Assembly: GCF_029428875.1 (NCBI RefSeq)
Contig: NZ_JAJSOO010000001.1
Coordinates: forward strand, 2,356,001-2,420,000
Length of the DNA stretch: 64,000 nt
Direction: 5' to 3'
Origin: Streptomyces sp. JH34
GTDB taxonomy: Bacteria > Actinomycetota > Actinomycetes > Streptomycetales > Streptomycetaceae
How positions within the stretch are numbered: the first letter of the stretch is position 1; each line of letters begins with the position of its first letter. The notes under the pieces were generated by a model. The model was not told the origin of the DNA, ran no database searches, and was given only the letters and a program-made list of their open reading frames with translations. Position numbers and translations under genes: made by a program. Of the stretch, positions 61,308 to 64,000 are shown in pieces.

Positions 61308-61335
61308 GGCCCTCGGCGCGCCTACGCCGAGGGCC
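61308..61335 (+). terminator. Hairpin after the excisionase-like gene
   Basis: 11-bp perfect stem GGCCCTCGGCG / CGCCGAGGGCC with a 6-nt loop, 27 bp after the stop. It may attenuate read-through into the replication gene. Confidence 0.6.
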
Positions 61336-61423
61336 GGAGATCCCCTTGCACCTCGCCCATCCCTGAACGAACTGGTCGGGGGCGAGACCTTGCCCGTCTC
61401 GCCCCCACCTGAGAGGAACATCT

Positions 61424-62863
61424 ATGAAGGACCCTACGTCCCCCGCCACCTCGAAGGCATCCGGTGTTGCCTGGCCACCGATCGCGGTCCCGGGCCAGGG
61501 TCTGCCTCGCGACCGAGAAGCACGCCCCGCCATCGGAGGCCCGCCCGCCGATGCTCCGAGCCGGAGCTCACGCGATTCGCGACCTGCCGAAACTAGTGCC
61601 CCGACAACAGCGTCGGACAGCGCAGGCGTTCCTGCTCCAGGCGGACCAGAGTCCCAAGATAGCGGCGGGCCGGCAGGCGAAGGCAGCGCGCTGCTGGACG
61701 ACCTCCGCACGGCGATCGGGCGGTACGTGGTGCTGCCGAGCGACGAGGCCCTGACCGCCGTCACCCTCTGGGTCGCGGCCTCCCACATCCAACCCGCCCT
61801 CCAGCACGCGCCACGGCTGGCGGTGGTCGGACCGACCAAGGGGTGCGGCAAGTCCCGCCTCCTGGACGTCCTCTACGAGACCGTCCACCAGCCGATGATG
61901 ACGGTCAGCACCTCCCCCGCCGTCGTCTTCCGCGTCATCGGCAAGAACCCGCCGACGCTGCTGGTGGACGAGGCCGACACCATCTTCGGCCCCAAAGCGG
62001 GCGACAAAGAGGACCTGCGCGGCCTGCTGAATGCCGGGCACCAGCGCAACCGGCCCGCCTGGCGGATCTCCGGGCCGGAGCACAAGCCGACCGCATTCCC
62101 CACCTTCGCGATGGCGGCGCTGGCCGGTATCGGTGACCTGCCGGACACGATCATGGACCGGGCAATCGTCATCCGCATGCAGAAGCGCAAGCCGGGCGAG
62201 CGGATCACCCCGTTCCGATCGCGGTACTCCGTACCGGAACTGCACGCGCTTCGCGACCGGCTGGCCGACTGGCTGGTCCCGCAGCGCGGCACCGTCGCGG
62301 GCGCGGTGCCGAAGATGCCCGTCGAGGACCGCGCCGCCGACACATGGGAGCCGCTCGTCATCGTCGCCGACCTCGCCGGCGGGCACTGGCCCGCGCGGGC
62401 ACGTGCCGCCTGTCTGGCGATGACGCGCAACGAGGTGGTCCAGGACGGGCAGACGACGCTGAAGACACGGCTGCTGCGTGACATCCGCCGCGTCTTCGAC
62501 CAGGAGGCCGGCAAGGAGGCCATGCGCAGCCAGGACCTGCTCGCGGTCCTCATCCAGGACGCCGAGGCCCCGTGGGCGGAGTACGGCACGAAGGGGCTGA
62601 ACGCCTACCACCTGGCGAATCTGCTGCGCGACTTCGGTATCAGCCCGGCCAACTACCGATTCGAGAACGGCAGGCAGGCCAAGGCGTACGCCCGCAACCA
62701 GTTTGTGGACGCATGGGCCCGCTACTGCCCCGACCCCGCCCTGTCGGCACCCACCGCCGAGGTCCCGGCACATCCGACCCGGGGCAGGCCGCCCGCCCCT
62801 CCGTCCGGGACGCTGCCCACCGGCCCGCCGGGAGGGCCCGCAGGCCCCAGGCCCACTCGCTGA
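61424..62863 (+). CDS. DUF3631 domain ATPase, probable replication initiator
   Basis: 479 residues, with GAGAGGAAC upstream of the ATG. The first 85 residues are low-complexity Pro/Ser/Arg. The P-loop 'VVGPTKGCGKSRLLDVLYE' (136-144) and Walker B 'LLVDEADTIF' (179-185) mark a helicase-like ATPase. 'RGLLNAGHQRN', 'FAMAALAGIGDLPDTIMDRAIVIRMQKRKPGE' (sensor and Arg-finger region) and the C-terminal DUF3631 part ('SQDLLAVLIQDAEAPWAEYGTKGLNAYHLANLLRDFGISPANYRF', about 365-420) follow. Such proteins occur in Streptomyces plasmids and integrative elements in place of Rep. It probably unwinds or initiates replication of the excised circle. Confidence 0.85.
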   Translation: MKDPTSPATSKASGVAWPPIAVPGQGLPRDREARPAIGGPPADAPSRSSRDSRPAETSAPTTASDSAGVPAPGGPESQDSGGPAGEGSALLDDLRTAIGRYVVLPSDEALTAVTLWVAASHIQPALQHAPRLAVVGPTKGCGKSRLLDVLYETVHQPMMTVSTSPAVVFRVIGKNPPTLLVDEADTIFGPKAGDKEDLRGLLNAGHQRNRPAWRISGPEHKPTAFPTFAMAALAGIGDLPDTIMDRAIVIRMQKRKPGERITPFRSRYSVPELHALRDRLADWLVPQRGTVAGAVPKMPVEDRAADTWEPLVIVADLAGGHWPARARAACLAMTRNEVVQDGQTTLKTRLLRDIRRVFDQEAGKEAMRSQDLLAVLIQDAEAPWAEYGTKGLNAYHLANLLRDFGISPANYRFENGRQAKAYARNQFVDAWARYCPDPALSAPTAEVPAHPTRGRPPAPPSGTLPTGPPGGPAGPRPTR

Positions 62864-62879
62864 CACCAGGTCCGCATCA

Positions 62880-63003
62880 ATCCGTCGCATCCGTCCCCGC
62901 GCAGGTCAGCGCGGGGACGGATCTCCTCGGCGTTACGGATCACTCCGTACCTGCCTCCGTCTCCGTACCTGTGCTGACCAGCCACGCGACGGATGCGACG
63001 GAT
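62880..63003. other. Candidate oriT region
   Basis: ATCCGTCGCATCCGTC (62880-62895) and its exact complement (62988-63003) form a 16-bp inverted repeat about 90 bp apart. Between them lie a 14-bp perfect hairpin (62889-62922, arms ATCCGTCCCCGCGC) overlapping the left arm, and direct CTCCGT repeats (62941-62967). The region is non-coding and directly precedes mobC and the relaxase, where transfer origins lie in mobilisable elements. Confidence 0.55.
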
Positions 63004-63043
63004 GCGACGACGGGCCACCCCACACGACTGACGGAGCACCACC

Positions 63044-63748
63044 ATGCCCGAACCGAACGCCGACGACCCCACCCCCCGCCGCCGCAGGAAGTTGTTCAGG
63101 CTCACCCGACGACCAGCAGCAAGCTGGAGCGAACGAGCCTCTAACGAGGCTTCGTCCGCGCTTGCCCCCGCCTCAGGGATGGCGGAGGACAAGGCCGAGC
63201 GCCAGGGGGCGCCCGAGCCGAAGGAGGGGGTGGCCGAGGACTCCGGCCGGCCCGCAGCCGACTCCGCTCCCAGCAGTACGCCGGCCGATGCCCCACCGCT
63301 CGTCGAGCAGCCCTCCTGGCGGGACCTCGACGCCCCCGCCCTGCCCGCGCAGATGAACCGCAAGCGCACCGTAGAGAAGCGCGACCAGGAGAAAACCATC
63401 CGCTTCACGCGCACCGCGGTCCAGGTGATCAGCGCCGCCGCTCACCAGCGCGGTCAGAGGTTCGCCGGATTCGTCGGGGACGCAGCCCTGGCCGTTGCGG
63501 TGGGCAAGGCGGGGCTGGTCGGCAGTCCGGAAGACGATCCACTGCGCCCGCTGATCGAGGCCGTCGAGGCGCACACGGTCGCCCTGAACCGCATCGGCGG
63601 CAACCTCAACCAGATCACCGCAGCCATCAACCGAGGAACCGTGCCCGAGCGCGCCGAGACGGTTCTCGACCACGTCGAGCAAGCAGCACAGAACAGCTTC
63701 CACCTCATCGACCAGCTCCTCGCGAACGGCACGACCCATGGTTCCTGA
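63044..63748 (+). CDS. mobC: MobC-like mobilisation protein
   Basis: 234 residues. The first 105 are low-complexity and basic-to-acidic (Pro/Ala/Glu). A ribbon-helix-helix-like part follows: 'RDQEKTIRFTRTAVQVISAAAHQRGQRFAGFVGDAALAVAVGKAGL', then the MobC signature 'IEAVEAHTVALNRIGGNLNQITAAINRG' and a helical end. MobC helps the relaxase open the strand at oriT. Its stop overlaps the relaxase start by 11 bp. The N-terminal extension is longer than in plasmid MobC proteins. Confidence 0.88.
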   Translation: MPEPNADDPTPRRRRKLFRLTRRPAASWSERASNEASSALAPASGMAEDKAERQGAPEPKEGVAEDSGRPAADSAPSSTPADAPPLVEQPSWRDLDAPALPAQMNRKRTVEKRDQEKTIRFTRTAVQVISAAAHQRGQRFAGFVGDAALAVAVGKAGLVGSPEDDPLRPLIEAVEAHTVALNRIGGNLNQITAAINRGTVPERAETVLDHVEQAAQNSFHLIDQLLANGTTHGS

Positions 63749-64000
63749 CGTCTCCACCGGCTCCGACAGCCGCGGACTGATCGCCTATCTCTTCGGCCCC
63801 GGCCGCCGCGACGAGCACACCAACCCCCACATCGTCGCCGCATGGGACATGAACGGCGCCCCGGACCCCGGCCGCGACCCGGCAGCCACCTACTCCCAGC
63901 TCGCCAGGCGACTCGACCACCACGTCGACCTGCGCACCCGCGAGCTGGGCGGCAAGAAGCCACCGCAGCACGTCTGGCACTGCCCGGTCCGCACCGCGCC
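63738..64000 (+). CDS. Relaxase/mobilisation nuclease, N-terminal fragment
   Basis: The ATG at 63738 reads MVPDVSTGSDSRGLIAYLFGPGRRDEHTNPHIVAAWDMNG, then 'YSQLARRLDHHVDLRTRELGGKKPPQHVWHCPVRTA' and runs off the window at about residue 87. The 'GLIAYLFGPGR..EHTNPHIVA' start and 'HVWHCPVR' block (beginning of the histidine motif) are typical of actinobacterial MobA/VirD2-type relaxases, which nick oriT and lead the strand into a recipient. The catalytic Tyr and full His triad lie beyond the edge. Confidence 0.85.
   Translation, partial: MVPDVSTGSDSRGLIAYLFGPGRRDEHTNPHIVAAWDMNGAPDPGRDPAATYSQLARRLDHHVDLRTRELGGKKPPQHVWHCPVRTA

Larger units (their letters stand above)
59279..64000. mobile_element. 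Integrative mobilisable element inserted at the 3' end of sodN (partial)
   Basis: From just after sodN to the window's end, the gene content changes from core metabolism to integrase, XRE repressor, excisionase-like HTH, DUF3631 ATPase, MobC and relaxase. No tRNA gene lies at the boundary; the att site is probably within or next to the 3' end of sodN. No conjugation (FtsK/Tra) gene is visible in this part, so the element is provisionally called mobilisable. The far end and attR lie beyond 64 kb. Confidence 0.8.

Overview
The window is high-GC chromosomal DNA of a Streptomyces. The gene set points there: a conservon (cvnA-D), Ku with a lysine-rich tail, the fused 2-oxoglutarate decarboxylase Kgd, nickel superoxide dismutase sodN with its protease sodX, and frequent GTG starts. 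The order kgd, malic enzyme, glutamate-type ABC transporter, sodX/sodN resembles the SCO5250s-SCO5310 part of the S. coelicolor core. The right end departs from that core: an integrative mobilisable element starts directly after sodN.

Left part (1-9.6 kb, all minus strand). A DISARM-type phage-defence locus is cut by the window edge (drmMI fragment, complete drmD) and is preceded by a Ser/Thr kinase gene. Upstream lie two tandem non-coding RNAs (4833-5122). Each has a T-arm, a closed 7-bp acceptor-like stem and a D-arm, in that order, and an outer stem where a tRNA has its anticodon arm; this is the layout of Y RNA-like (YrlA) tRNA mimics. They follow a conserved gene of unknown function, then come DUF488, a SUMF1-type protein, a D-2-hydroxyacid dehydrogenase and a NERD protein.

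Middle (9.9-41.7 kb). A multi-pass protein with a possible coupled leader peptide; divergent Ku and LigD-type polymerase; a HEAT-repeat protein overlapping a zinc-ribbon protein; a FtsW/RodA-PBP pair; amidase; ADP-ribosylglycohydrolase; two divergent non-heme diiron proteins around a dyad operator followed by a TetR regulator; a pseudokinase fused to a beta-propeller; an NlpC/P60 peptidase; a conservon with a styrene-monooxygenase-like flavoprotein; MarR; GH25 lysozyme; lipoprotein deacetylase; and Lon under a recognisable HspR (HAIR) operator.

Right part (41-64 kb). Methyltransferase, two-component system, Kgd, a DUF4097-PadR pair with a promoter-overlapping operator, quinone reductase, malic enzyme, an ABC transporter for a polar amino acid, methyltransferase, CGNR zinc finger, and sodX/sodN. 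From 59.28 kb the element carries integrase, XRE regulator, small excisionase-like HTH protein, DUF3631 ATPase (probable replication initiator), a repeat-rich region that looks like an oriT, MobC and the start of a relaxase. Most transcription units end in long GC-rich hairpins, which are listed.
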